33,644 nt of DNA from Candidatus Rokuibacteriota bacterium (GTDB taxonomy: Bacteria; Methylomirabilota; Methylomirabilia; Rokubacteriales; CSP1-6), in assembly GCA_003220435.1 (NCBI GenBank), contig QHSL01000015.1:64745-98388 (forward strand), written 5' to 3'. Shown here in pieces: positions 23,858 to 31,636 of this stretch. Every line of letters starts with the position of its first letter. Positions within the stretch are counted from its first letter, which is position 1. The notes under the pieces were generated by a model. It was not told the origin of the DNA, ran no database searches, and saw only the letters and a program-made list of their open reading frames with translations. The translations under genes and the position numbers were made by a program.

Positions 23858-24298
23858 CTAAGCGCGGCGGTAGATCGGGCCCCGCGCGATGACTCGCGCC
23901 AGGTCCGGTGGCTCTTCGGGAGCGAGCCGGTGACCTCGGGGATGCAGAGGCCCGGGGTCGAGACCGAGCCGGGCGACGATCGTGGGGTGGCTGTAGTAGC
24001 CGTCGTAGGCGCAGCGCACCAGCGAGTCGAAGAACGCCGGATGCGACTGCTCGATGCGGCGGAGCACGCGCTCGCGATCGTCCTGGCCGAGCGGGGCGAG
24101 GCCGACGCCGCCGGCGGCGCGCGCCGCGTCGTCGACCGCCGAGAGCCCGTCGGACAGGAGCGCGTCGACCTCGGGCGATGCCGCGGCGGCTGCGAGCACG
24201 TGGTCGAGCGCGATCGCGCCCGCCCCCGGGAACCCAGCGCTCGCCGGCACCAGCGTGTCGAGCACCACCGCCAGGAGATTGCGCCGCGCCTCGAGCAT
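23858..24298 (-). CDS. Gluconate 2-dehydrogenase subunit 3-like small subunit
   Basis: A 146-residue helical protein that begins LLAVVLDTLVPA and contains HPAFFDSLVRCAYDGYYSHP (about 86-105), the pattern of the gluconate 2-dehydrogenase subunit 3 family. These small subunits partner a GMC flavoprotein and help its export or stability. Its ATG overlaps the stop of the GMC gene (TGATG, one shared base), so the pair is translationally coupled. No Tat or Sec signal is visible, unlike many family members. The longer in-frame reading upstream only shadows the GMC gene. The call rests on motif and context together. Confidence 0.75.
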   Translation of the reverse strand: MLEARRNLLAVVLDTLVPASAGFPGAGAIALDHVLAAAAASPEVDALLSDGLSAVDDAARAAGGVGLAPLGQDDRERVLRRIEQSHPAFFDSLVRCAYDGYYSHPTIVARLGLDPGPLHPRGHRLAPEEPPDLARVIARGPIYRRA

Positions 24299-25896
24299 CA
24301 CGAGCGCCTGCGGACGATCCCGTCGGCGACGTAGAGCGCCACCGCCTGGATCGTGGACGTCGGGTTCACGGCGGCGCACGTCACCATCGTGCTCCCGTCC
24401 ACTATATAGAGGTTGGGCACATCGTGGCACCGCCCCTCCGGGTCGATCACCGAGGTGGCCGGATCGCGACCCATCCGTGCCGTTCCCATGAGGTGCCAGC
24501 CGCCGGCGCGCAGGAGCGGATTGACCGCCACCTCCCGGGCGCCGGCCGCCTCCAGCGCCTCCCGGGCGCGCGCGATTCCGTGGTCGAGCATGCGGCGGCT
24601 GTTCTCGCTCAGCGTGTAGGACACGCGCGGCGCTGGGATCCCGTGGCCGTCGGTGAGGGTGGGATCGATATCCACGCGGTTCTCGGGTTCGGGCAAGTCC
24701 TCGCCGATCACGGCGACGGTCAGCGTGCGGTCGAAGCGCGTGTCGTAGTGGCGCCGGTGCTCGCGGCCCCACGGCACGCGATCGCCGACGGATCCGCCGG
24801 TGGCCGAGGCGATCGGCGAGAGTCCGCGCGCCACCTGGAACGAGTACCCGCGCACGAAGCCACGCGAGAGATCGGTCTCGTAGAACTCCTGGCTGATGAT
24901 GCTACAGCCGAGGGGGCCGCGGAGCCCGTGCAGCCGCTCGTCGAAGAGACCGCGCACCATCGCGTAGGGGTGGAACATGAGATTGCGGCCGACGAGTCCG
25001 CTCCGGTTGGCCAGCCCGTCGGGAAAGCGCGCCGAGCGCGAGTTCAGCAACAGCCGCGGCGTGCCGACGCCGTTGGCCGCGATCACGACCGTGTGCGCCT
25101 TCTGCTCGTGCAGGCGCCCTTCGCGGTCGAAGTAGAGCGCGCCGCCGGCGAGGCCGTCGGGCCCGAGCGTGATCTCGCGCACCCGAGCGCGCGTGACCAG
25201 CCGCGCGCCCAGCGCCAGCGCCTTGGGCCAGTAGGTGACGTCGGTGGACGCCTTGGCGCCCGTCGGACAACCGAGGTCGCAGGGGCCACAGTTGATGCAG
25301 GCTCTCCGGCCGTCGTAGTCGCGCGTGAGGATCGCGCTGTCCGACGGCCACCAGTGCCAGCCCAGACGGTCGAACCCGCGGGCCATCGTGGCGCCCAGCG
25401 TGTCGAGCGGGATCGGCGGTGTCTGGCGCGCCGACTTCGGCGGATAGGCCGGATCGCCGGTGATCCCGGCCACGCCCATCATCCGATCGTTCAGATCGAA
25501 AAACGGCTCGAGCGTGGCGTAGTCGATGGGCCAGTCGTCCGCGACGCCGTCGAGGCTCCGCACCCGGAAGTCCGACGGCCGAAAGCGCGGGAAGTGGGCG
25601 CTCCAGTGGATCGTGCTCCCACCGACCGCGTTGTACATGAGCGGCGAGATCGACGAGCCCGTGTCGTTGACGGGATAGTCCTGAGGCAACCGGCGCACGT
25701 TGGGCTCGGCGCTCCAGTCGGTGTGGCGATGCAGCTCCCAGTCGGCCCGCCAGTGCGGATAGGCGCGCGGATCGACCCAGTCGCCCTGCTCCAGGCACAC
25801 CACGCGGACACCGGCGCCCGCGAGCCGCCAGGTCACGGCGGCCCCCGAGGCGCCGGCGCCGATGACGAGCACGTCGGTGCGATCGTCGGCGGCCAT
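24298..25896 (-). CDS. GMC-family FAD oxidoreductase with a four-cysteine cluster
   Basis: A 532-residue glucose-methanol-choline oxidoreductase. FAD motif VLVIGAGASGAAVTWRLAG (9-27); NAVGGSTIHWSAHFPRF (89-105); C-terminal GWHLMGTARMG with the catalytic His and AAVNPTSTIQA with the partner Asn. Cys200, Cys203, Cys206 and Cys210 form C-x2-C-x2-C-x3-C-P, suggestive of an iron-sulfur cluster as in FAD-dependent sugar and alcohol dehydrogenases of this branch. It probably oxidises an alcohol or sugar and passes electrons to a membrane acceptor through partners; the substrate is unknown. The small subunit follows with overlapping stop and start. No signal peptide is seen. Confidence 0.9.
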   Translation of the reverse strand: MAADDRTDVLVIGAGASGAAVTWRLAGAGVRVVCLEQGDWVDPRAYPHWRADWELHRHTDWSAEPNVRRLPQDYPVNDTGSSISPLMYNAVGGSTIHWSAHFPRFRPSDFRVRSLDGVADDWPIDYATLEPFFDLNDRMMGVAGITGDPAYPPKSARQTPPIPLDTLGATMARGFDRLGWHWWPSDSAILTRDYDGRRACINCGPCDLGCPTGAKASTDVTYWPKALALGARLVTRARVREITLGPDGLAGGALYFDREGRLHEQKAHTVVIAANGVGTPRLLLNSRSARFPDGLANRSGLVGRNLMFHPYAMVRGLFDERLHGLRGPLGCSIISQEFYETDLSRGFVRGYSFQVARGLSPIASATGGSVGDRVPWGREHRRHYDTRFDRTLTVAVIGEDLPEPENRVDIDPTLTDGHGIPAPRVSYTLSENSRRMLDHGIARAREALEAAGAREVAVNPLLRAGGWHLMGTARMGRDPATSVIDPEGRCHDVPNLYIVDGSTMVTCAAVNPTSTIQAVALYVADGIVRRRS

Positions 25897-25978
25897 TCGA
25901 GAACGGGCAATATCAGGAGATGGCCGTCTACGTCAACTCCTCCCTGATCCTCCTCGGCGCGCGCGACGGAGGCGAACG

Positions 25979-26569
25979 CTAGCTCGCCTTCGCTTCCGCC
26001 ACTCTCAGCTCGTTCTTCACCGACTTGACGCCATCGATTCGATGAGCGAGGTCCGAGGCCTTGGCGCTCAGCGCCAAGCTCGGCACCTCGCCGCTCAGCA
26101 CGACGACGCCGGCGTCGGTACGCACATCGATCTTCTTCAGCAGCGGATCCCTGGCGAGCGTGGCCGTAACCGCCTGGGTGATCAGCTTGTCGTCAGCCGC
26201 GACGATCTCTCGTGCGCTCGGCGCCACGACCTGGAGGTCGTTCTTCACTCCCTTGACGCCCTCAATTCCCTTGGCGATCTCCTCGGCGGCGGTCTTCGCC
26301 GCCTCCGAGTCGACCTTGCCTCGCAGGAAGACTTCGCCCTTGACCGTCTCGACGTGCACCTGGCGTCCCTTGACCCGCTCGTCCGCGAAAAGCTCGATCT
26401 TGGTTTTGGAGGTAAGCCAGCTGTCGCTGACTGCGCCCTTCACCGCTTGTGCGGTCTCCTTCACCTTCTCTGTCGCCTGATCCACCGTGCTGTCGGCAGC
26501 GCTGGCGCTCAGCGGCGCCGCGCAGAGCACGGCCGCCAGGAGAGCGGCGGTCATGTAGTGGTCACGCAT
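25979..26569 (-). CDS. Periplasmic protein with two BON domains
   Basis: A 196-residue exported protein with a Sec signal peptide (MTAALLAAVLCAAPLSASA, cleavage near residue 25) and two BON domains at about 51-115 and 126-191. Each has the WLTSKTKIEL- or LITQAVTATL-type helix, a GEVFLRGKV or GVVVLSGEV strand pair and a closing GVKxVKN(D/E)L segment. BON domains bind membranes or stabilise envelopes in OsmY-like proteins; a stress role is plausible but not shown. GGAGGGTG precedes the ATG at 26569. Longer readings upstream lack any signal and lie in the divergent promoter region. Confidence 0.88.
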   Translation of the reverse strand: MRDHYMTAALLAAVLCAAPLSASAADSTVDQATEKVKETAQAVKGAVSDSWLTSKTKIELFADERVKGRQVHVETVKGEVFLRGKVDSEAAKTAAEEIAKGIEGVKGVKNDLQVVAPSAREIVAADDKLITQAVTATLARDPLLKKIDVRTDAGVVVLSGEVPSLALSAKASDLAHRIDGVKSVKNELRVAEAKAS

Positions 26570-26866
26570 GGTATTCACCCTCCTCGGTCTTGCGGGCAGC
26601 AATGACCTTGCCATCGCCGAATGGAAGCCGCCGGGGCGCGAAGTGAACCGCGATCGAGGGATGTGGAGCGCCGGCCGGGCCCCGGCGGGCGGGAATCGCG
26701 GGCCGTTATTACACGCTCGTCGGAAAAAATTACTCATCGCCCGAGCGGTGCTGACCTCCCCATGGATCGCCCGCGGGCCGACGTCATCGCGCCGGTACCG
26801 GTATATGATGGCGGCTCGTCGAGTGCATCGTCACCATCCCAGGGTCAGAGGCGGAGGAGGCCAGGC
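26570..26866. other. 297-bp divergent promoter region
   Basis: It separates the BON-domain gene and the amidohydrolase gene. It holds a patch of lower GC (GGAAAAAATTACTCATCG near 26720-26737) and the candidate promoter at 26781-26809. No open frame with gene character is present. Confidence 0.6.
26781..26809 (+). promoter_or_regulatory. Possible promoter of the amidohydrolase operon
   Basis: TATGAT at 26804-26809 matches the -10 consensus at five of six bases. ACGTCA at 26781-26786, 17 bp upstream, is a weak -35 (three of six). It lies 57 bp before the ATG at 26867. Confidence 0.3.
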
Positions 26867-28075
26867 ATGTACGATCTCGTGCTGAAAGGCGGTAAGGTGC
26901 TGGACCCGTCGACCGGGCTCGACGGCGTGCTCGACATCGCGGTCCAGAACGGCCTCATCGCGCGCATCGCGCCGGAGATCGCGCCGGCCGAGGCGACGCG
27001 GACCATCGAGGTGCGCGACAAGCTCGTCACACCCGGGCTGATCGACCTCCACGCCCACATCTTCGAGGGCGTCAACCGCACCGGCGTCAACCCCGATCTG
27101 GCCGGCGTGCACTCGGGCGTCACCACGATCGTCGACGCCGGGAGCTCGGGGGCGGCCACCTTCGGCGCCTTCCCGCGCCACATCATTCCGACCTGCGCGA
27201 CCGAGATCATCCCGTTCCTCCACATCTGCCAGACCGGGCTCGCCACGAACCCGGACATCATCAGCGAGCGCAGCGTCAACGTCGACGACACGGTGCGCGT
27301 CGCGACTCAGCACAAGGGCCTCATCGCCGGCATCAAGGCGCGCATGGTGTCGCCGGCGCTCGAGATCATGGGCATGGAGATGCCGAAGGCCGCCCGGCGC
27401 GCGGCGCGCGAGGCCGGGATCAAGCTCATGGTCCACATCGGCGACACCGAGAAGCGCTACGACCCGAAGGTGATCCACCCGCTGCTCGATCTGCTCGAGC
27501 CCGGCGACATCCTCACCCACTACTTCACCCCGAACCCGGGCGGCGTGCTGGACATCAACGCCAAGCTGGTGCCGGAGGCGCGCGAGGCCGCCAACCGGGG
27601 CGTCTGGTTCGACACCGCGCACGGCCGGATGAACTTCAGCTTCGACGTGGGCCGGCGCATCATCGAGCAGGGACTGCTCCCGCATTGCATCAGCACCGAT
27701 CTGACGGTGCCCGGCCGCGCCAACACCGTGCACAGCATGACCGAGATGATGACGCGCTTCATCGGGCTCGGCTTCACGCTGCCGCAGGTGGTGACGATGT
27801 GCACCGCGAATCCGGCCAAGGCCGTCGGCGTCGAGCAGCGGCTCGGGAGCCTCGCGGTGGGACGCCAGGCCGACATCTCGGTGCTCGAGATCCAGCCCGG
27901 TAGCTGGGTCGTCTACGACATCCTCGGTACCGGGCTGCGCGTCGACCGCGCGTTCGCCCCGCACCTGACCGTGAAGCGCGGCGCCGTCTTCACGCCCGAC
28001 TTCGGCCCACGGCCGTGGGGCTGGTGGCCGGATCGCGCGCTGCCGGCCGGCGCGCCCGGCGGAGGCTGCTGCTAG
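26867..28075 (+). CDS. Amidohydrolase/deacetylase-family metallohydrolase
   Basis: A 402-residue amidohydrolase-superfamily enzyme close to the dihydroorotase-like deacetylase group (COG3964 type). The metal site is complete: His62 and His64 (DLHAHIFEG), Lys157 (GIKARM, likely carboxylated), His190 (VHIGD), His218 (THYF) and Asp278 (STDLT). The N-terminal beta-sandwich strand MYDLVLKGGKVLDP is typical. Such enzymes cleave cyclic amides or N-acyl groups. The ATG at 26867 has GGAGGAGG upstream. The C-terminus ends in a Gly/Cys-rich tail (GGGCC), and the MFS gene follows after 17 nt, so a transported amide or its product is a reasonable guess. Confidence 0.9.
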   Translation: MYDLVLKGGKVLDPSTGLDGVLDIAVQNGLIARIAPEIAPAEATRTIEVRDKLVTPGLIDLHAHIFEGVNRTGVNPDLAGVHSGVTTIVDAGSSGAATFGAFPRHIIPTCATEIIPFLHICQTGLATNPDIISERSVNVDDTVRVATQHKGLIAGIKARMVSPALEIMGMEMPKAARRAAREAGIKLMVHIGDTEKRYDPKVIHPLLDLLEPGDILTHYFTPNPGGVLDINAKLVPEAREAANRGVWFDTAHGRMNFSFDVGRRIIEQGLLPHCISTDLTVPGRANTVHSMTEMMTRFIGLGFTLPQVVTMCTANPAKAVGVEQRLGSLAVGRQADISVLEIQPGSWVVYDILGTGLRVDRAFAPHLTVKRGAVFTPDFGPRPWGWWPDRALPAGAPGGGCC

Positions 28076-28092
28076 CGGTCGGTCGCTCTCGC

Positions 28093-29343
28093 GTGACGGA
28101 CAAAGGCGTCCGCTCGCCGTTTGGCGCCCTCAGGGCGCCGAACTACCGCTACTACTGGGTCGCGCTCGTCTTCTACGTCCTCGGCCACCGCGCGGAGTAC
28201 GTGACGTTCGCGTGGCTCGTGTGGGAAGTCACGCGCGATCCGATGTTCCTCGGCTATCTGGGGCTCGCCCAGGGCCTGCCCCTCCTCGTCTTCCAGCTCG
28301 TCGGCGGCGTGCTGGCCGATCGCGTGAACCGGCTGCACCTCTTGATCGTCACGCAGATCATGACGTGGCTGACGCTCAGCACGGCGTTCGTGCTGGCGGT
28401 CCTCGGCATGGCGCGCGTCGAGCACCTGCTGGTGCTGGCCGCGGCCAGCAGCGTCTTCCGCGCGTTCGACGAGCCGAGCCGCATGGCCATGATTCCCCAG
28501 CTCATCGACCGCGAGCGGCTGCCGAGCGCGATCGCGCTCGGCTCCATTCCCTGGCAAGCCGGGCGCATGATCGGCCCCTCCGTCACCGGCTTGCTGATCG
28601 CTGCCTTCGGCGGGTCGGTGGGATTCGGTCTGGCGGCCGGCTCGTCCTTCGTGGCGCTCGCGCTCTACACCCGTGTCCGCATCCAGCCAGCGGCGCCGGC
28701 GAGCGGCGACCGCCACGCCTTCGGTCAGTTCGTGGATGGCCTGGCCTTCGTCGGCGGGAACTTTGTGTTCGCCGGCCTGGTCGGCCTGTCGCTGGTCAAC
28801 AGCGTGTTCGGGATGTCGTACCTCACGATGCTGCCGATCTACGCCGACCAGTACTTCGGGACCGGCTCGACCGGGTACGGCATGCTGAGCGCGGCCCACG
28901 GGGTCGGCTCGCTGATCGGCACGCTCATGCTGGCCTCGCTGGCCCATCGCATCCAGCGCCCGGGCATCGCGCTGCTGATCATGGGCGGCTGCGTGGGTCT
29001 CGAGCTCATGGCGTTCTCGCGATCGCCGGCGATGTCGATGGCGCTGCCGTTACTGGTCTCGGTCGGCTTCAGCAACACGTTCTACCTGACGCAGGTGAAC
29101 ACGATCCTCCAGCAGGAGACACCGGATCAGCTTCGCGGGCGCGTGATGAGCCTGTACTCGCTCTGCTGGAACTTGCTGCCGCTCGGCGGTCTACTGGCCG
29201 GTGCCCTGGCCGCGGCCGTCGACGCGCGGTTCGCCGTGATGGTCGGCGGCGTAGTGGTGGCCGCGAACGCGGGCCTGCTCCTGACCTCCCGACGACTCCG
29301 CGCGATCGGGCGGGACGATTCGCTCACACGAAGTGGGACATGA
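28093..29343 (+). CDS. MFS transporter (MFS_3/EntS-like exporter family)
   Basis: A membrane protein of about 416 residues with around 12 hydrophobic segments. NYRYYWVALVFYVLGHRAEYV opens the first helix, GGVLADRVNR forms the conserved loop 2-3 motif, and FDEPSRMAMIPQLIDRERL is the loop typical of the enterobactin-exporter-like MFS_3 family. QQETPDQLRGRVMSLY is the second-half counterpart. A GTG at 28093 fits a start 17 nt after the amidohydrolase stop. The alternative ATG at 28015 would overlap the previous gene by 61 bp. Its 3' end overlaps the converging oxidoreductase gene by 20 bp. The cargo is unknown. Confidence 0.85.
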   Translation: MTDKGVRSPFGALRAPNYRYYWVALVFYVLGHRAEYVTFAWLVWEVTRDPMFLGYLGLAQGLPLLVFQLVGGVLADRVNRLHLLIVTQIMTWLTLSTAFVLAVLGMARVEHLLVLAAASSVFRAFDEPSRMAMIPQLIDRERLPSAIALGSIPWQAGRMIGPSVTGLLIAAFGGSVGFGLAAGSSFVALALYTRVRIQPAAPASGDRHAFGQFVDGLAFVGGNFVFAGLVGLSLVNSVFGMSYLTMLPIYADQYFGTGSTGYGMLSAAHGVGSLIGTLMLASLAHRIQRPGIALLIMGGCVGLELMAFSRSPAMSMALPLLVSVGFSNTFYLTQVNTILQQETPDQLRGRVMSLYSLCWNLLPLGGLLAGALAAAVDARFAVMVGGVVVAANAGLLLTSRRLRAIGRDDSLTRSGT

Positions 29344-30373
29344 TCTCCCCGCCGAGAATCTTCATGTAGTGGTGCTGGGTCTCCATGTCGGTCGCGCGCA
29401 GGCTCACCCAGATCTTCCGAGCACCGGCCTCGGCGATCTCCTCGATGCGCGCGATCCAGTCTTTCGGAGCTCCGGCGAGCGCGAAGCGCTTGATCGCGTA
29501 GTCCGTCAGTCCGAGCGCGTCCATGCGCCTGGGGTTCCGGCCCTCGTGCTGCACGTGATCGTAGAGCTCGTAGCCGTCGACGTATTCCTGGATCTTCGCC
29601 CGCAGCTGGTCGGGGACGTGCTTGCCGTCAAGGCCGAACCGCATGGAGTGGTTCAGGATCGACGACACCGACGCCTTGACCAGCCGGATCGCCGTGTCCC
29701 GATCCTCGTGCAGCGACGTCCGGGTCGTGAACCAGATGTCGACGTCCGAGGGATCGCGACCCGCCGCGCGGGCGCCCGCGTGGATCCGGGCGACGGTGTC
29801 CTTGATCACCTCCGGCAAGAGCCCGGTGCCGGAGGTGACGCCGTCGCCGATCCGGCCGCCGAGGTGGAGCATCTTGGGGCCCTCGGCGCAGATCGAGATC
29901 GGGATGCGCGGGCGCGTGACGGTGGAGGCCCAGCGGACGCGCTGCGGCCGGCCCTGGTACGTCGCCTCGCCCTTCGCCAGGAGATTTCGCACGCACGTCA
30001 CGTAGTCCTCGATTCGTGCGCGCGTCGCGACCTCGTAGCCGATGTTGAGCACCGCGCTGTCGCCGCTCGCGATGTCCATGAACGCGCGGCCGCCGGTCAG
30101 GCTGTCGATGGACGCCAGGAACGACGCCATCACCTGGGGCTCGCGGGTGATCGGGTTGGTCGGGCGGAGGCCGACGTGGGCTCGCGACGCGCCGAGGGCG
30201 ATCAGCGTCGCCCTCACGTAGGCGTCGCCGCCGAGAAACGCGGTGTCGTGCGTGGCGACCGCTTCGGCGCCGTAGTCGTCGGCCATCTTGGCGAGGTCGA
30301 TGAACCGGCGCGTGTCCTTCTCCTGCAGCAGCGGGGTCCCCGGGCTCAGGCTCACACCGAACGCGACTTTCAT
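29324..30373 (-). CDS. LLM-class oxidoreductase (methylenetetrahydromethanopterin reductase-like)
   Basis: A 349-residue luciferase-like barrel protein. KVAFGVSLSPGTPLLQEKD at the start, DYGAEAVATHDTAFLGG and RAFMDIASGDSAVLNIG are typical of the F420-dependent reductase-like branch, here without close identity to a known substrate class. The unusually late DYAIKRFALAGAPKDWIARI segment corresponds to the regular C-terminal IGTPE-type motif. GAGG precedes the ATG at 30373, only 2 nt after the SDR stop, so the NIPSNAP, SDR and this gene form one operon. Its stop lies 20 bp inside the converging MFS gene. Confidence 0.88.
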   Translation of the reverse strand: MKVAFGVSLSPGTPLLQEKDTRRFIDLAKMADDYGAEAVATHDTAFLGGDAYVRATLIALGASRAHVGLRPTNPITREPQVMASFLASIDSLTGGRAFMDIASGDSAVLNIGYEVATRARIEDYVTCVRNLLAKGEATYQGRPQRVRWASTVTRPRIPISICAEGPKMLHLGGRIGDGVTSGTGLLPEVIKDTVARIHAGARAAGRDPSDVDIWFTTRTSLHEDRDTAIRLVKASVSSILNHSMRFGLDGKHVPDQLRAKIQEYVDGYELYDHVQHEGRNPRRMDALGLTDYAIKRFALAGAPKDWIARIEEIAEAGARKIWVSLRATDMETQHHYMKILGGEIMSHFV

Positions 30374-30375
30374 TT

Positions 30376-31152
30376 TTATTCCTCGCGGTTGGCCACGCGC
30401 GGCCCCCCGCTCACGTACAGCGTCTCTCCCGTCATGAAGTTCGCCTGGTCCGACGCCAGGAAGACGACCGCCCACGCGATCTCCTCGGGGCGGCCCAGGC
30501 GCTGGAGCGGCACGTCGCGAGCGGCCTGGGCGATCATCGCCGGCGTCTTCCACACCTCGAGCACGCCCTCGGTCTCGACCGGCCCCGGCGCCACCGCGTT
30601 CACGGTGATCCCGTATTTCGCCCACTCGGCGCCGAGGCTCTGCGTGAGCACCGCCGCGCCGGCCTTGGCGGCGGCATAGGCGGCCATCCCGCGCGCGCCG
30701 GTGCGGCCGGCGACCGAGGTGACGTTGACGATCTTGCCGCCACGCTGACGGATCATCACGCGCCCGACCGCCTGCGAGAACAGGAACACGCCGGTGAGGT
30801 TCGTCGCCACCATCGCGTCCCATTCGGATCGGGGCAGGTCTTCCAGCGGCGGGCGGATCCGGTAGCCCGCGTTGTTGACGAGCAGGTCGATACGCCCGAA
30901 CACCTCGACGGCGCGGGCGACCGCCTGGTCCACCTGGATCGCGTCGCCCACGTCGCAGGCGACGGCCAGCGCGCGCCGGCCCTCCGCCCGCACCGCCGCG
31001 GCGACGCCCTCCAGCTCGGGGCGCCGCCGACTGCACGCCACCACGTGCGCGCCGACCTTCGCGAGCTCGATCGCCACGGCGCGGCCGATCCCCTGGCTCG
31101 CGCCGGTCACGATCGCGACGCGATCGCGCAGCGTGTCGGGCGAGAACCCCAC
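30376..31152 (-). CDS. Short-chain dehydrogenase/reductase (SDR)
   Basis: A 258-residue classical SDR. TGASQGIG (16-23) binds NAD(P), NNAG is at 93-96, and the catalytic set is Ser146, Tyr159 and Lys163 (YAAAK). The C-terminus ends GETLYVSGGPR, as in 3-oxoacyl-ACP reductase-like members. Arg41-Arg44 after the second strand would favour NADP(H). The substrate is unknown. GTG at 31152 is the start, 1 nt after the stop of the frameshifted NIPSNAP gene, and the downstream oxidoreductase starts 2 nt after its TAA. Confidence 0.92.
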   Translation of the reverse strand: MGFSPDTLRDRVAIVTGASQGIGRAVAIELAKVGAHVVACSRRRPELEGVAAAVRAEGRRALAVACDVGDAIQVDQAVARAVEVFGRIDLLVNNAGYRIRPPLEDLPRSEWDAMVATNLTGVFLFSQAVGRVMIRQRGGKIVNVTSVAGRTGARGMAAYAAAKAGAAVLTQSLGAEWAKYGITVNAVAPGPVETEGVLEVWKTPAMIAQAARDVPLQRLGRPEEIAWAVVFLASDQANFMTGETLYVSGGPRVANREE

Positions 31153-31153
31153 G

Positions 31154-31475
31154 CTACTGGATGACCGAGTGCGGTGTGGCCACGATCCGCGTGACCTTGA
31201 TCTGCTCGCGGTCGATCATGCTCGGGACCCTGGGCGAGATCTCGTTCTTCCAGTAGTCGCTCTGGTAGACGAGGTCGTAGAGGCGCTTGCGCTCCGCCTC
31301 GCTCTCGAACCGGCGGATCCAGACGTACACGCTCTCGTCTTCCTCGCCGACGAAGCTGCCGAGGATCACCATCCCCATCTTGACCTGGAACGGGATGATC
31401 TCCTCCTCCATGCACTTGACCCCACTTGTCGCGCTGACCCGGACGGATGTGATACTGCCTGAGCTCGAAGAACAT
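31154..31475 (-). pseudogene. NIPSNAP-family protein, broken by a one-base insertion
   Basis: A strong ribosome site (GGGAGGCG) precedes the ATG at 31475, and the first 18 codons read MFFELRQYHIRPGQRDKW. Then the frame is lost and the rest of the protein (MEEEIIPFQ to VATPHSVIQ) continues in another frame to the TAG at 31154. Removing one G from the run complementary to CCCC at 31420-31423 restores one 106-residue NIPSNAP-like reading through KWVKCMEEEIIPFQ. The family has ferredoxin-like alpha-beta barrels of uncertain function and often sits beside oxidoreductases. An assembly error, true decay or programmed slippage are all possible. A shortened product from the internal ATG at 31411 is also possible. 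Confidence 0.8.
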
Positions 31476-31488
31476 GACGCCTCCCTGG

Positions 31489-31546
31489 TTTATAGGCGCG
31501 CCTCAGCCGGCAGGGCCCCAGCCCCGCGACGGCTTGCGGCGCGCAC
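31489..31546 (+). repeat. Palindromic element, subfamily A
   Basis: It begins TTTATAGGCGCGCCTCAGCC, continues through GCCCCAGCCCCGCGACGGC and ends TTGCGGCGCGCAC. It abuts the ribosome site of the NIPSNAP gene on one side and reads in the sense of the MetE-like gene that starts 91 nt downstream. Confidence 0.85.
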
Positions 31547-31636
31547 GACGGCTCGGGCCCGCGGCCGGCGACCCGGCGTCCAAAGGGTACTGTATGATTC
31601 ACTCGCTGTGAAGGTCAGCTCCCTCCAGGAGGCACC

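Noticed and set aside
28015-28092. Upstream ATG start for the MFS transporter
   Set aside because: It would overlap the amidohydrolase by 61 bp and add an Arg-rich tail not seen before the first helix of such transporters.
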